NCBI GenBank assembly: GCA_934481445.1
Contig: CAKSPC010000003.1
Coordinates: 24,934-88,933 of the forward strand
DNA length: 64,000 nucleotides
Source: an uncultured Oscillospiraceae bacterium
GTDB taxonomy: Bacteria; Bacillota; Clostridia; Oscillospirales; Ruminococcaceae
Direction of reading: 5' to 3'
Within the stretch, counting starts at the first letter, position 1, and every line of letters begins with the position of its first letter. Below are positions 41,555 to 51,128 of the stretch, piece by piece. The notes beneath the pieces were generated by a model, which ran no database searches, was not told where the DNA came from, and worked only from the letters and a program-made list of their open reading frames with translations. A program made the translations under genes and the position numbers.

Positions 41555-43951
41555 ATGAAATCACCGTTCACCAGTGATGAACTCAAAAAGCAGCTTGAAA
41601 CCATTCTGGAGTATGACTTCAGAACCGATACCAAGGACGCGACCGTAACACAGATCTACCGCGCGCTGTCCTCCATCGTTGTAAACTACCTCAAGGAAAA
41701 GCGCCGCGACTTTATGCGCGACTGCAATTCCAAGGGCAGAAAGCAGGTTTACTACCTCTCCATGGAATTCCTGATGGGCCGTTCCCTCAAGACCAGCCTG
41801 TACAACCTCGGTATGCAGGATGAGGTTAAGAAGGCGCTGGACGATATCGGCGTCAAGATCGACCAGGTTTACGAAGAAGAGCCGGACGCAGGCCTCGGCA
41901 ATGGCGGCCTCGGACGCCTTGCGGCGTGCTACATGGACGGTCTCGCAACCTGCGGCTACCCCGCAACAGGCTATTCCATCCGCTATGAGTACGGTATCTT
42001 CAAGCAGAAGATCGTTGACGGCTGGCAGACAGAGCTTCCCGACAACTGGCTTCCCGGCGGCGGCGCATGGCTCGTTCCCGTTCCCGATCAGGCTGTTGAG
42101 GTTCGTTTCGACGGTCAGATAAACGAGTACTGGGAGAACAACTACCACCACCTCGAGCACGTTAACTACAACAGCGTTAACGCTGTTCCCTATGATATGT
42201 ACGTTTCCGGCTACGACAGCAAGGGCGTTTCCAAGCTCCGTCTGTGGAGCGCGGAGAATATGTCCTTCGATATGAGCTCGTTCAACACCGGCGACTACGC
42301 GAAGGCTCTCGGTGCAAACAACATCGCGCACTCCATCTCCAAGGTTCTTTATCCTAACGACAACCACGCAGAGGGCAAGGCTCTCCGCCTGCGCCAGCAG
42401 TATTTCATGTGCGCGGCTTCCATCGGCGATATCGTTATGCGCCATATGAAGGTTTACGGCACGCTTGAGAACTTCCATGAGAAGGTTGCTATCCACATCA
42501 ACGATACCCACCCCACCCTCGCTATCCCCGAACTGATGAGAGTTCTGCTGGACGACTGCGGCTACGGCTGGGATCAGGCATGGCACATCATTACCAACGT
42601 ATTCGCATACACCAACCACACCGTTATGGCTGAGGCTCTCGAGAAGTGGGACAAGGATCTCGTTGAAAAGATCCTGCCGAGAATTTTCTCCATCATCTGC
42701 GAGATCAATCGCCGCTACTGCGAGGATCTGTTCAACAGAACACAGGATTCCGACCGCGTATCCAAGATGTCCATCATTCAGGACAACAAGATACACATGG
42801 CAAACCTCTGCGTTGCCGCTTCCCACAGCGTAAACGGCGTTTCCAAGCTGCACAGCCAGATCATCAAGGACGACGTATTCCATCTTCAGGCGCTGGATAA
42901 GCCCCACCAGTTCAAGAATGTTACAAACGGTATCGCATACCGCCGCTGGCTGCTTCAGAGCAATCAGGGTCTTACCGACCTGCTCACCGAGTGCATCGGC
43001 GAGGGCTTCAAGAAGGATGCAAGCGAGCTTATCAAGTTCCAGGTATTTGCGAACGACAAGTCCGTTCTCGAGAAGCTGGGCAAGATAAAGAGAGCAAACA
43101 AGGAAGCTTTCGCGCAGTATGTTGAAAAGACTACCGGCACAAAGCTCAACCTTGACAGCATCTTCGACGTACAGGTAAAGCGCCTGCACGAATACAAGCG
43201 CCAGCAGCTCAACGCGCTGAACATCATCGCGGATTACAACTACCTCAAGCAGAACCCCGACGCTCCCTTCGTACCCAAGACCTACATCTTCGCTTCGAAG
43301 GCTGCCCCCGGATACTATATCGCAAAGCAGATCATCAAGATGATCTGGTGCATCGGCGAAGAGATCAAGCACGATCCCAAGCTGCGCGAGAAGCTTTCCG
43401 TCGTATTCCTTGAGGACTACCGCGTAACACTGTCCGAGATACTCATGCCTGCGGCAGAAGTTTCCGAGCAGATCTCCCTTGCGGGCACAGAAGCTTCCGG
43501 TACCGGCAACATGAAGCTTATGCTGAACGGTGCGCTGACCCTCGGCACCTACGACGGCGCAAACGTTGAAATTCACGAGGCCGTAGGCACCGACAACATC
43601 TTCATCTTCGGTATGAGGACCAACGAAGTAAACGAGCTCCGCATGAAGGGCTACAACCCCCAGAGCTACATCGACGGCAACCCCGTTATCCGCGACGCTA
43701 TGCAGCGTATGTACAACGGCATCAACGGCGCTACTTTCGAGGAGCTTGCAAACTCCATCAAGTTCAAGGACTTCTACATGGCTCTTGCGGACTTCGACAG
43801 CTACCGCGGAACTCAGAAGTACATCAGCGAGGTTTATCAGAACGCCGAGGAGTGGAACAAGAAGTCCCTGTACAATATCGCAGGCGCAGGCCGCTTCTCC
43901 GCGGACAGAGCCGTTACAGACTATGCGCGCGATATCTGGAACCTCAAGTAA
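41555..43951 (+). CDS. glgP: Glycogen (maltodextrin) phosphorylase
   Basis: A 798-residue GT35 enzyme that releases glucose-1-phosphate from alpha-glucan ends in the cytoplasm, with pyridoxal phosphate as cofactor. The PLP region EASGTGNMKLMLNGALTLGTYDGANVEI carries the Schiff-base Lys; KRLHEYKRQQLNAL and the N-terminal DAGLGNGGLGRLAACYMDGLA are highly conserved. Codon usage is noticeably biased to C/G-ending codons compared with its neighbours, suggesting high expression. It has its own promoter and AAAGGGG upstream. A GH13 enzyme follows 105 bp later, after a GC-rich hairpin (43994-44022) without a T-tract, so the two may share a transcript. Confidence 0.98.
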   Translation: MKSPFTSDELKKQLETILEYDFRTDTKDATVTQIYRALSSIVVNYLKEKRRDFMRDCNSKGRKQVYYLSMEFLMGRSLKTSLYNLGMQDEVKKALDDIGVKIDQVYEEEPDAGLGNGGLGRLAACYMDGLATCGYPATGYSIRYEYGIFKQKIVDGWQTELPDNWLPGGGAWLVPVPDQAVEVRFDGQINEYWENNYHHLEHVNYNSVNAVPYDMYVSGYDSKGVSKLRLWSAENMSFDMSSFNTGDYAKALGANNIAHSISKVLYPNDNHAEGKALRLRQQYFMCAASIGDIVMRHMKVYGTLENFHEKVAIHINDTHPTLAIPELMRVLLDDCGYGWDQAWHIITNVFAYTNHTVMAEALEKWDKDLVEKILPRIFSIICEINRRYCEDLFNRTQDSDRVSKMSIIQDNKIHMANLCVAASHSVNGVSKLHSQIIKDDVFHLQALDKPHQFKNVTNGIAYRRWLLQSNQGLTDLLTECIGEGFKKDASELIKFQVFANDKSVLEKLGKIKRANKEAFAQYVEKTTGTKLNLDSIFDVQVKRLHEYKRQQLNALNIIADYNYLKQNPDAPFVPKTYIFASKAAPGYYIAKQIIKMIWCIGEEIKHDPKLREKLSVVFLEDYRVTLSEILMPAAEVSEQISLAGTEASGTGNMKLMLNGALTLGTYDGANVEIHEAVGTDNIFIFGMRTNEVNELRMKGYNPQSYIDGNPVIRDAMQRMYNGINGATFEELANSIKFKDFYMALADFDSYRGTQKYISEVYQNAEEWNKKSLYNIAGAGRFSADRAVTDYARDIWNLK

Positions 43952-44056
43952 TTTATCGGCATAACGAAGAATAAACGGTAATTCGACATTTCGGCGGCGC
44001 GGCGGTATCACTTCCGCGCCGCTGTGCTGTCATATTCATGAAAAGGAGCCTTTCAC

Positions 44057-45943
44057 ATGAGCCTTCCGCTGTTTGACTGTTTCGACACAGGCTACAAGCA
44101 CCCGTTCGGTGCGCTGCGCCGCGGCCAGCCCAGCATTTTCAACGTCCGCATACCGAAGTCCATGCAGGTCAGCGGGCTTACGCTCGTAATGTTCCGCCCG
44201 GGCTATAAGGAGCGCTTCATCGAGCTTATCATACAGGATGAGAGCGGCGACGACAACATCTATTCCGCAGTTTTCACCCCGAACAACACGGGTCTGCACC
44301 ACTATTATTTCACGGGAGTTATCGATGGCAGACGCCGCTACATCAAGCGCCGCGGCACGAACCTCGGCGTATTCGAGGGGGAGGAGCTGTTCCAGCTTAC
44401 GGTTTTCGATGAAAACCTGTACACTCCGTCGTTCATCCGCGGTGGAATCATGTATCAGATATTCCCCGACAGATTTGCAAAGAGCGGCGTTGAGCACGAG
44501 AATATTCCCGAGGGGAGAATAGTGCGGGACGACTGGTACGGCACGCCGTACTACAAGCCCGACAACAAGGGTATCGTCCGCAACAACGACTATTTCGGCG
44601 GAGATCTTCAGGGTATAATCTCAAAGCTTCCGTACTTAAAGGATCTCGGCGTTACGATACTCTACCTCAACCCCATATTCGAGGCGCACGAAAATCACCG
44701 CTATAACACCGCGAACTACGAGAAGATAGACCCCCTGCTCGGCACGGAGGAAGATTTCAAGGAGCTGTGCAAGAAGGCCGGGGAGATGGGTATAGACATA
44801 ATCCTCGACGGCGTATTCTCGCACACGGGCGCGGATTCGATATACTTCAACAAATTCGGCCGCTACGGAGAGCACACCGGCGCATACCGCGACAGGAATT
44901 CCCCATACTACCCGTGGTACAGCTTCACGGCTTACCCCGACAAATACGAAAGCTGGTGGGGCATAACCACGCTTCCGAACGTAAACGAGAACAACGAGCA
45001 GTACACGCAGTACATCTGCGGCGACGGCGGCATACTTCAGAAATGGATAGCCGCAGGCGCAAAGGGCTGGCGACTTGACGTTGCAGATGAGCTTCCCGAT
45101 CAGTTCCTTGACAACCTTAACAAGGCGGTCAAGAAGATGGGCGGGGACAAGATAATTTACGGCGAGGTATGGGAGGACGCCTCCAACAAGGAGAGTTACG
45201 GCGTGCGCAGGCGCTATCTCATCGGCGGACAGCTTGACAGCGTAATGAACTATCCTTTCAAGGAAGCGATACTGAATTATGTGAAATACGCGGACGCAAA
45301 GGCGTTTACGGACAGCGTGCTGACCATCCTTGACCATTATCCTAAGCCCGCGATAGATATGCTGATGAACTTCCTTTCCACGCACGACACCGAGCGCGCT
45401 CTGACAAGGCTTGGCGGCGAGGAAGTGGGCTGGCACGACAAGGACTGGCAGTGCGAGCGCTATCTTGACGGCCCGCAGTATATGTACGGCATATCGCTGC
45501 TGAAGTGCGCGATGGTGCTTCAGTTCTTCCTGCCCGGCATTCCGTCGGTATATTACGGTGACGAAGCGGGCATGGAGGGCTACCGCGACCCGTTCAACCG
45601 CCGTTGCTACCCGTGGGGCAAGGAAAATCTCGATCTCATTGAGTTCACGAAGCAGCTTTCGAGGGTGCGCAGAGGTTCCCGCGCGTTTGCGCAGGGCGAG
45701 ATGAAGTTCATCGAAGTAGACGACAATGTATGCGTATTCGCGAGATACGACAAGATAACGCGAAACGCGGCGATAATCTATCTCAACAAGTCCACCCGCG
45801 GGAGGACGTTCGACATTGTGAACGATAACACTGAAATGTTCTACGATTTTGAGCCTGCGTTCGACAGGTACGGCCGCGGCATAAAGGACGGTAAGATAAC
45901 CGTTTCGCCGTTTGATTATGCAGTAATTTACTGCAAGGTATAA
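44057..45943 (+). CDS. GH13 alpha-glycosidase with N-terminal CBM34-like domain (neopullulanase/cyclomaltodextrinase type)
   Basis: A 628-residue cytoplasmic glycosidase. The N-terminal 125 residues resemble the CBM34-type domain (VMFRPGYKERFIELIIQDE...FTGVIDGRRRYIKR), followed by the GH13 barrel with IIPDRF-type start YQIFPDRFAKSG, DIILDGVFSHTG, GWRLDVADEL (nucleophile), IIYGEVWEDA (acid/base) and FLSTHDTERAL. It would hydrolyse branched or cyclic malto-oligosaccharides released by phosphorylase. AAAGGAG precedes the ATG and a strong terminator follows. It acts in the same pathway as the upstream glgP. Confidence 0.94.
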   Translation: MSLPLFDCFDTGYKHPFGALRRGQPSIFNVRIPKSMQVSGLTLVMFRPGYKERFIELIIQDESGDDNIYSAVFTPNNTGLHHYYFTGVIDGRRRYIKRRGTNLGVFEGEELFQLTVFDENLYTPSFIRGGIMYQIFPDRFAKSGVEHENIPEGRIVRDDWYGTPYYKPDNKGIVRNNDYFGGDLQGIISKLPYLKDLGVTILYLNPIFEAHENHRYNTANYEKIDPLLGTEEDFKELCKKAGEMGIDIILDGVFSHTGADSIYFNKFGRYGEHTGAYRDRNSPYYPWYSFTAYPDKYESWWGITTLPNVNENNEQYTQYICGDGGILQKWIAAGAKGWRLDVADELPDQFLDNLNKAVKKMGGDKIIYGEVWEDASNKESYGVRRRYLIGGQLDSVMNYPFKEAILNYVKYADAKAFTDSVLTILDHYPKPAIDMLMNFLSTHDTERALTRLGGEEVGWHDKDWQCERYLDGPQYMYGISLLKCAMVLQFFLPGIPSVYYGDEAGMEGYRDPFNRRCYPWGKENLDLIEFTKQLSRVRRGSRAFAQGEMKFIEVDDNVCVFARYDKITRNAAIIYLNKSTRGRTFDIVNDNTEMFYDFEPAFDRYGRGIKDGKITVSPFDYAVIYCKV

Positions 45944-45949
45944 AAAATA

Positions 45950-45977
45950 GGGGTCGGAAACGACCCCCTGTTTTTTT
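45950..45977 (+). terminator. Rho-independent terminator of the glgP-GH13 run
   Basis: Seven-bp stem GGGGTCG/CGACCCC with a 4-nt loop and seven T, 6 bp after the stop codon. Confidence 0.9.
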
Positions 45978-46083
45978 ATTGCGCCGCAGCGGGCGCCATC
46001 GCCAAGCATAGGCGCCGTCAAGGCGCCGCGGCGCCAGCGTTCCATCCGAACGCAGTGAGGATGGGCGATGGCGTCGCCCATGG

Positions 46084-46787
46084 TGCATAATAAAATTACA
46101 GCTACGCTGTTGGTACAAACGATTTAATAAATTTCTTTTCACACAAATGCGAGGGGAGCAACTTTGGTGGAGGGGAAAACTACGTTTTCCACCTCCCCCA
46201 TAGTTTCTCCCCTCGCGCTCCCCTTTTCCTAACCCCCACCTCTTTCCTGAAGCATAAACGCCCTTTGCATGGGATAGGTTTCTTTTCGCTTCGCGAGTTA
46301 CACACTATCCTTTTGCGTTTGTTGCTTATTGACACACGTTTTCGCACAATTGAGAATCCACCGTAAGATTTTAATTGCTCTGACAGGCGCCTGCAATTTG
46401 AGTGCCCCATAAATCTTAAAGTGCGGTCGCAACAAGCGAAAACGTTAATGCCCCACGAAGTCAGCGAGCGAAGCAATGCGATGCGTCGCGTTTTCCCATG
46501 AGTACCTCTCCATCGCTGGTACATATAATGTTGCGACCGCCTGCCGGAGCCTACGCCAAGCATTACACCTAAGTCGCGGAGCGAGATAAACCCTAAATAA
46601 CAAGCCACGAAAACTTTTAAGGAAAGAGGTAGGGGTTAGGAAAAGGGGAGCGCGAGGGGAGAAACTATGGGGGAGGTGGAAAACGTAGTTTTCCCCTCCA
46701 CCAAAGTTGCTCCCCTCGCAATTGTGCGAAAAGAAATTAATTAAAAAGCCCGAACCAACAGCGTAGCTGTAATTTCTTTATCGTGCA
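46084..46787. mobile_element. 0.7-kb element with long terminal inverted repeats (MITE-like)
   Basis: The 870-bp gap between the GH13 and spoIIE genes is mostly this element. Two 100-bp arms (46148-46247 and 46621-46720) are inverted repeats with one mismatch, and the inverted match continues outward, less perfectly, to 46084 and 46787 (ACAGCTACGCTGTTGG in each). Between them lie 373 bp with no convincing gene; the 142-codon frame on the minus strand is basic and composed largely of repeat sequence. No transposase is present and no target-site duplication is obvious. A MITE-like element or a very long RNA hairpin are the two readings. Confidence 0.55.
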
Positions 46788-46813
46788 AAGCGGCACGAGC
46801 CGCCTTATGTTCC

Positions 46814-49075
46814 TTATCCCCCCACTGCCACGGCGATAATGCTGATATCATCCTCCCTGCCGTTTTCGGCAGCCCTTGCCGCCCTTGCTATCCTTTCGGA
46901 AAGTTCCTTCGGGTCGGAGGGCTGCGACAGTTCCCTCGAGAGCCACTCCTCGTCCAGCACGGCGCCGTCGGTGGTCATGATTATCACATCGCCTGCGGCG
47001 ACATTGAACTTCTGCGCGGGGACGGTGAGCTTTCCGCCCGTGCCCGCGGGGGGTGAGGACAGCACGGCACGCACGAGCCTGTCGGCGGATTTTATGTAGG
47101 TCACTGCCGCGCCCGCCTTGTACACCGCGCATTCCCCCGTGTTGAGGTCTATCCTGCATATGTCCAGAGTCGCGAAGCTTTCGTCCGCGCTTTTTACCAT
47201 CAGCGCGGTGTTCACGGTTTCTAATGCGGCGGGGAGGGATATTCCGCTCTTCAGCAGCCGCGCAATGACCGAGCACGCCATCGCTGAATCCACCCTTGCA
47301 CGGCTGCCGGTGCCCATTCCGTCGGAGAGGATAACATACAATATCCCCTGTGCGTCGGTGAAGCTGTCGTAGCTGTCGCCGCAGACCCTGTTCTTGCCCC
47401 TGCATAGCTGAAATGCGCCTATCTCAGCGGATAGCGCGGTGCGCTCCTGCACGGTGACGCGGCAGCGGCCGCCGCCGTTTGTTATTTCGGGAAGCTCCAT
47501 CTCCCGCCCGAGGGCGTTTATCATCAGCCCGCCCAGATACTCCCGCTCAACATTCGGCTCGGTGTTTCCGTATGCTTCGAGGTGTAGATGCCCCCGCCTG
47601 TCGAACGTGATGAAAGCCCGCGCGCCATTCATGCCGCATTCAGACAGGAGCTTTTCCGCGCGCTTTTCGGCGGTGCGGCTCTGCGCGGCGCTTTTCGGGT
47701 CGAGTTTTGCACAGCCCATGTCGCAGAGGATATCGTGTATGCCCTCAAGCTGGTCGGTGTAGATACGGCGCATTTCCCGCACGCGCTGTTCGTCGGCGGA
47801 GGCGGCGAGGAAGCGCTCGTATTCCGTTTTGACCGCGCGGATGACCGCCGCCTTGTCAACACATTCCTCCGCGCACTGCGGCGAAAGCGAGTGCTCGGTC
47901 AATTCTGTGCCGCTCCGCACCGCCTTTATCAGCCGCGAAAATTCCCCGCGGAAAAGCTCGTATTTCTCGCCCCAGCATACCATGCTGTTCGGGCATGTGC
48001 GGCAGGATCGGTCTGCGGCGCGCTCCGCCGCCTGCTCTAGTGTGTGGCAGTATTTCCTGTCCAGCGTTTCCGCGGCGGCGTCTATTCCCCTTCCTATTCC
48101 CGCCACGGCGTCCGCCGCAAAGCACAGGCGCTCCCGCAGCAGCATTGCAACAGTGCTGTCGGAGATATCGCTTTCGGCGGTCTTGATTTTTTCCACGGGA
48201 AGAATCGCAAACGCTGCCCCCGCGGCGGCGGTTTCAATGAGCACGCTCCATGTTCCGTCGTCAAATCCCGCCGCTAACACCCCCGCGCAGGCGAAGAACA
48301 CAAATCCCGCCGCGCGGATGAATTTCCCGTATTTTGTGAATACGACGCTTAGCACCGCCGCAAGGGCAGTCGCCGCTGCGCCGCAGCCCGCCGATGGAAC
48401 AGCGGCGCACAGCCCGAACACCGCCGCTGTGCCGAAAACGGCGCACCATGCCAGCCCCCTGCGGGCGGTGACGGTTAGTATCATAAATCCCAGAGCAAGC
48501 CTGCCGATGTTCAGCAGGGGATAATCCAGCGCGCCGAGGGACATGAACAGCCCTGCGGTTATCACCGCCGCTTTCGCGCAGTCCCGCACCTCGGAGATAT
48601 CGAAGCCGCGATTGCCTGCGCTTTCATACAGCAGGCTGACGCACGCCGCGAATATTCCCGCCGTTACCGACGCGATTATCCCCGTCAGCAGCGCGGAGGG
48701 GTCTGTTATCAGCGCCGCCCGCGGGAAAAAGCACGCCGCCCCCGCCGCCGCCGCGCGTATCCCCGCGCGGAGCCTGGGCTTGTTCATATCCGGGATGAGC
48801 CGCGCGGCGAGCACTATCGCTATCGCCCCCGCCCCGAAGAAGCAGTCTGGAACCCCGCGCAGAAGCGCCCCGAACAATCCCCCCGCCGCCGCGCATAAGC
48901 CCTTGTTTCCGGGCAGACCCGCGGACAGCGCCGCCGCAGCGGGAGCGGCTCCCGCAGAGGAAGCACCGAGCTCCATCGCAAACCCCGCCAGCACCCACAC
49001 GGCATATTCGGTGAGGAATTCCCGCACCCGCGTCCATATCGTTTCCCGTTTAAGTTCAACAGTTTTTTCCGCCAT
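46814..49075 (-). CDS. spoIIE: Stage II sporulation protein E (SpoIIE)
   Basis: A 753-residue membrane serine phosphatase. The N-terminal 310 residues hold about ten hydrophobic segments rich in Ala, the middle (about 320-500) carries the Cys-rich CRTCPNSMVCWGE segment and FtsZ-interaction region, and the C-terminal PP2C domain (about 530-753) has VCGDSYDSF, LSDGMGTGSRARVDS, MTTDGAVLDEEW and REDDISIIAV. SpoIIE dephosphorylates SpoIIAA to free sigma-F in the forespore. It runs convergently towards the glycogen genes and ends at 46814. The upstream leader holds a promoter-like ATGACA/TAAAAT pair with a 21-bp spacer. Length (753) is slightly under the Bacillus protein. Confidence 0.95.
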   Translation of the reverse strand: MAEKTVELKRETIWTRVREFLTEYAVWVLAGFAMELGASSAGAAPAAAALSAGLPGNKGLCAAAGGLFGALLRGVPDCFFGAGAIAIVLAARLIPDMNKPRLRAGIRAAAAGAACFFPRAALITDPSALLTGIIASVTAGIFAACVSLLYESAGNRGFDISEVRDCAKAAVITAGLFMSLGALDYPLLNIGRLALGFMILTVTARRGLAWCAVFGTAAVFGLCAAVPSAGCGAAATALAAVLSVVFTKYGKFIRAAGFVFFACAGVLAAGFDDGTWSVLIETAAAGAAFAILPVEKIKTAESDISDSTVAMLLRERLCFAADAVAGIGRGIDAAAETLDRKYCHTLEQAAERAADRSCRTCPNSMVCWGEKYELFRGEFSRLIKAVRSGTELTEHSLSPQCAEECVDKAAVIRAVKTEYERFLAASADEQRVREMRRIYTDQLEGIHDILCDMGCAKLDPKSAAQSRTAEKRAEKLLSECGMNGARAFITFDRRGHLHLEAYGNTEPNVEREYLGGLMINALGREMELPEITNGGGRCRVTVQERTALSAEIGAFQLCRGKNRVCGDSYDSFTDAQGILYVILSDGMGTGSRARVDSAMACSVIARLLKSGISLPAALETVNTALMVKSADESFATLDICRIDLNTGECAVYKAGAAVTYIKSADRLVRAVLSSPPAGTGGKLTVPAQKFNVAAGDVIIMTTDGAVLDEEWLSRELSQPSDPKELSERIARAARAAENGREDDISIIAVAVGG

Positions 49076-49127
49076 GATAAACTTCCTTTCGTTTGACGTC
49101 CTATCAAGTATCAGTTAAATTTTACCA

Positions 49128-49160
49128 TCCGGTTTACGAAAAGGTTGTCATATCTGACTG
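49128..49160 (-). promoter_or_regulatory. Possible Spo0A-type promoter of spoIIE (21-bp spacer)
   Basis: On the minus strand ATGACA (about 49155-49150) and TAAAAT (about 49128) are separated by 21 bp, the unusual spacing known for the Spo0A-activated spoIIE and spoIIG promoters of Bacillus. A good 0A box (TGTCGAA) was not found. Confidence 0.3.
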
Positions 49161-49208
49161 TAAATTATTGTAATATACGGCGTAATATTAATAAATCCTA
49201 AAAATTCT

Positions 49209-49237
49209 TTGACAAAACGCGTGTAATATGATACAAT
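49209..49237 (+). promoter_or_regulatory. Consensus sigma-A promoter of the TPR-like gene
   Basis: TTGACA (49209-49214), 17 bp, TACAAT (49232-49237). Start near 49244, 28 nt before the ATG at 49272. Confidence 0.8.
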
Positions 49238-49271
49238 ATAAGAAAATACCTCACACGAAAGGAAATAAAAA

Positions 49272-49661
49272 ATGAATATCAAATTTGAAGCCGCTCTTCA
49301 ATATATAAACCTCGGAAACTACGAGGAGGCTGAAAAGCACCTCAACGAAGCCATCGCCGAGGAAGAGGAAAAGCACAACGGTTCGGGCGCGGCGGCGTAC
49401 CGCTGCGTGCTCGCGGAACTGCTTGCAAACATCGGAAGAAAGCAGGAAGCCCGCGGCCTGTTCGATAAGGTAGTTGCATACTGCGACGATACCTCCACCA
49501 TGTCCGAGCAGCGCGAGATCGCCATGGCGTATATCCACGACATCGACAGAAACCTCCCCATGCCGAACGCGATACAGAAGCGCGGCGCAAGCCAACCCAT
49601 GATAGACAAGCCCGTGCAGAACAAGGCTTTCATCACAAGGCAGATCAATAAGCGCAAGTAA
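49272..49661 (+). CDS. Tetratricopeptide-like small protein
   Basis: A 129-residue soluble protein. The first 90 residues are helical repeats of TPR type (ALQYINLGNYEEAEKHLNEAIAEEEE; AELLANIGRKQEARGLFDKVVAYC), with a basic, Pro-containing tail. TPR segments mediate protein contacts; the partner is unknown. AAAGGA lies upstream and the dCMP deaminase gene follows by 26 bp, likely in the same operon as rsmA. Confidence 0.8.
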   Translation: MNIKFEAALQYINLGNYEEAEKHLNEAIAEEEEKHNGSGAAAYRCVLAELLANIGRKQEARGLFDKVVAYCDDTSTMSEQREIAMAYIHDIDRNLPMPNAIQKRGASQPMIDKPVQNKAFITRQINKRK

Positions 49662-49687
49662 ATTTTTAATCTGAAAGGAGCCGTACC

Positions 49688-50176
49688 ATGCCCAGACGCG
49701 ACAAGATAAACTATTACCTTGATATATCCCAGACCGTGGCGGAGCGCGGCACCTGTCTGCGCAGGAATTTCGGAGCCATCATCGTGAAGAACGACGAGAT
49801 AATCGCCACGGGATACAATGGCGCGCCGAGGGGCAGGGTGAACTGCTCCGATCTCGGCGAATGTATGCGCGACAAGCTGAATGTCCCGAAGGGTCAGCGG
49901 TACGAGCTGTGCCGCTCCGTCCATGCGGAGGCGAACTGCATAATAAGCGCGCCGCGCAACGATATGCTCGGCTCGACGCTGTATCTTTCCTGCCTTGACG
50001 CAAAGACGGGGGAGCTTTACGGCGACGTGGAGCCATGCTCCATGTGCAAGCGCATGATAATCAACGCGGGCATATCCGAGGTGGTCATCCGAACCGCCCC
50101 GAACGAGATGAGGACCATCGTAGTAAACAGCTGGATAGACAACGACGACAGCCTTGAGGGAAGAGAGGGATACTGA
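49688..50176 (+). CDS. dCMP deaminase family protein (ComEB-like)
   Basis: A 162-residue zinc-dependent deaminase. The zinc ligands are SVHAEANCI (His, with catalytic Glu) near residue 78 and EPCSMCKRMIIN (two Cys) near 117. The extended N-terminal segment KINYYLDISQTVAERGTCLRRNFGAII is typical of dCMP deaminases, which make dUMP for thymidylate synthesis; in many Firmicutes this protein is encoded beside competence genes as ComEB. GAAAGGAG precedes the ATG. Its stop codon at 50174 is immediately before the rsmA start. Confidence 0.93.
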   Translation: MPRRDKINYYLDISQTVAERGTCLRRNFGAIIVKNDEIIATGYNGAPRGRVNCSDLGECMRDKLNVPKGQRYELCRSVHAEANCIISAPRNDMLGSTLYLSCLDAKTGELYGDVEPCSMCKRMIINAGISEVVIRTAPNEMRTIVVNSWIDNDDSLEGREGY

Positions 50177-50177
50177 T

Positions 50178-51023
50178 TTGCAGCTTACGAACATCGGCGT
50201 GATAAAAGATCTTTTTGAGCGGCACGGTTTCTCCTTTACAAAATCGCTGGGTCAGAATTTTATTGTAAATCCCACCGTCTGCCCTAAAATTGCGGAGATG
50301 GGCGGCTGCGGAAAGGGTGTTTTCGCGCTGGAAATAGGCACGGGCGTGGGGGTCCTCACGCGGGAGCTTGCGCTGCGGTGCGACAAGGTCGCGGCGGTGG
50401 AGATAGACACCTCGCTGAAGCCAATTCTCGAGGAAACGCTTGCGGATCTTCCCAATACCGAGGTGATTTTCGGGGACGTTATGGAAACCGACCTCGTGGC
50501 GCTCATTGCGGAAAAATCCGAGGGCAGGGATACTGTTATATGTGCAAATCTTCCGTATTATATAACATCGCCGGTGATAATGCGGGTGCTTGAAAGCAGG
50601 CTTCCGATAAAGTCGATGACGGTTATGGTGCAGAAAGAGGCGGCGGACAGGATCTGCGCAGCCCCGGGCACAAGGGAGTGCGGCGCGATATCCTGTGCGG
50701 TGAGTTATTTCAGTAAGCCGGAGTTGTTGTTTAGGGTGAATCGCGGCAGTTTTATGCCCGCGCCGAATGTTGACAGCGCGGTTATCAGGCTGGATATAAG
50801 GCAGGACGGAGGGCTTCCGCCGGAGCATGAGAAGCGGCTGTTTCGGATGATACGCGCGGGGTTCTCACAGAGGAGAAAGCAGCTTGTGAATCCGCTTTCC
50901 GGGGAGTTCGGGATATCCAAGCAGGAGCTTTCGGCGAAGTTTGCGGAGATAGGCATAAAGCCTACCGCCCGCGCGGAGGAGCTTACGCTGGAGGATTATA
51001 TGAAGATAGAGGCGGCGCTGTAA
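50178..51023 (+). CDS. rsmA: 16S rRNA dimethyladenosine methyltransferase RsmA (KsgA)
   Basis: About 281 residues; dimethylates two adjacent adenosines in helix 45 of 16S rRNA during late 30S assembly. The SAM motifs are LGQNFIVNPTV, LEIGTGVGVLTRELA and NLPYYITSPVI; the C-terminal helical domain follows with FMPAPNVDSAVIRLD. The start is set at TTG 50178 (LQLTNIGVIKDLFERHGF), immediately after the dCMP deaminase stop, with GAGAGGGA about 9 nt upstream. A TTG eight codons earlier is possible but adds only residues not in the fold. Convergent to queT. Confidence 0.96.
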   Translation: MQLTNIGVIKDLFERHGFSFTKSLGQNFIVNPTVCPKIAEMGGCGKGVFALEIGTGVGVLTRELALRCDKVAAVEIDTSLKPILEETLADLPNTEVIFGDVMETDLVALIAEKSEGRDTVICANLPYYITSPVIMRVLESRLPIKSMTVMVQKEAADRICAAPGTRECGAISCAVSYFSKPELLFRVNRGSFMPAPNVDSAVIRLDIRQDGGLPPEHEKRLFRMIRAGFSQRRKQLVNPLSGEFGISKQELSAKFAEIGIKPTARAEELTLEDYMKIEAAL

Positions 51024-51087
51024 TGGGCGCCGTTTTGGTTTTTGGGGTCAGTGCGGCGCAAAGGCTAAGCCCAGACCGCTTCCCCAC

Positions 51088-51116
51088 AAAAAACGCCGCC
51101 ACATCGGACGGCGTTT
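51088..51116 (-). terminator. Terminator of queT (bidirectional with rsmA)
   Basis: An AAACGCCG/CGGCGTTT stem between the convergent rsmA and queT genes; on the minus strand it is followed by T6. Confidence 0.7.
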
Positions 51117-51128
51117 CATATATTCACA

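Noticed and set aside
46180-46608. 142-codon basic frame on the minus strand inside the inverted-repeat element
   Set aside because: Its ends run into the inverted-repeat arms, composition is Arg/Cys/Lys-rich without any motif, and no SD is well placed; it reads as chance coding in a GC-rich repeat.
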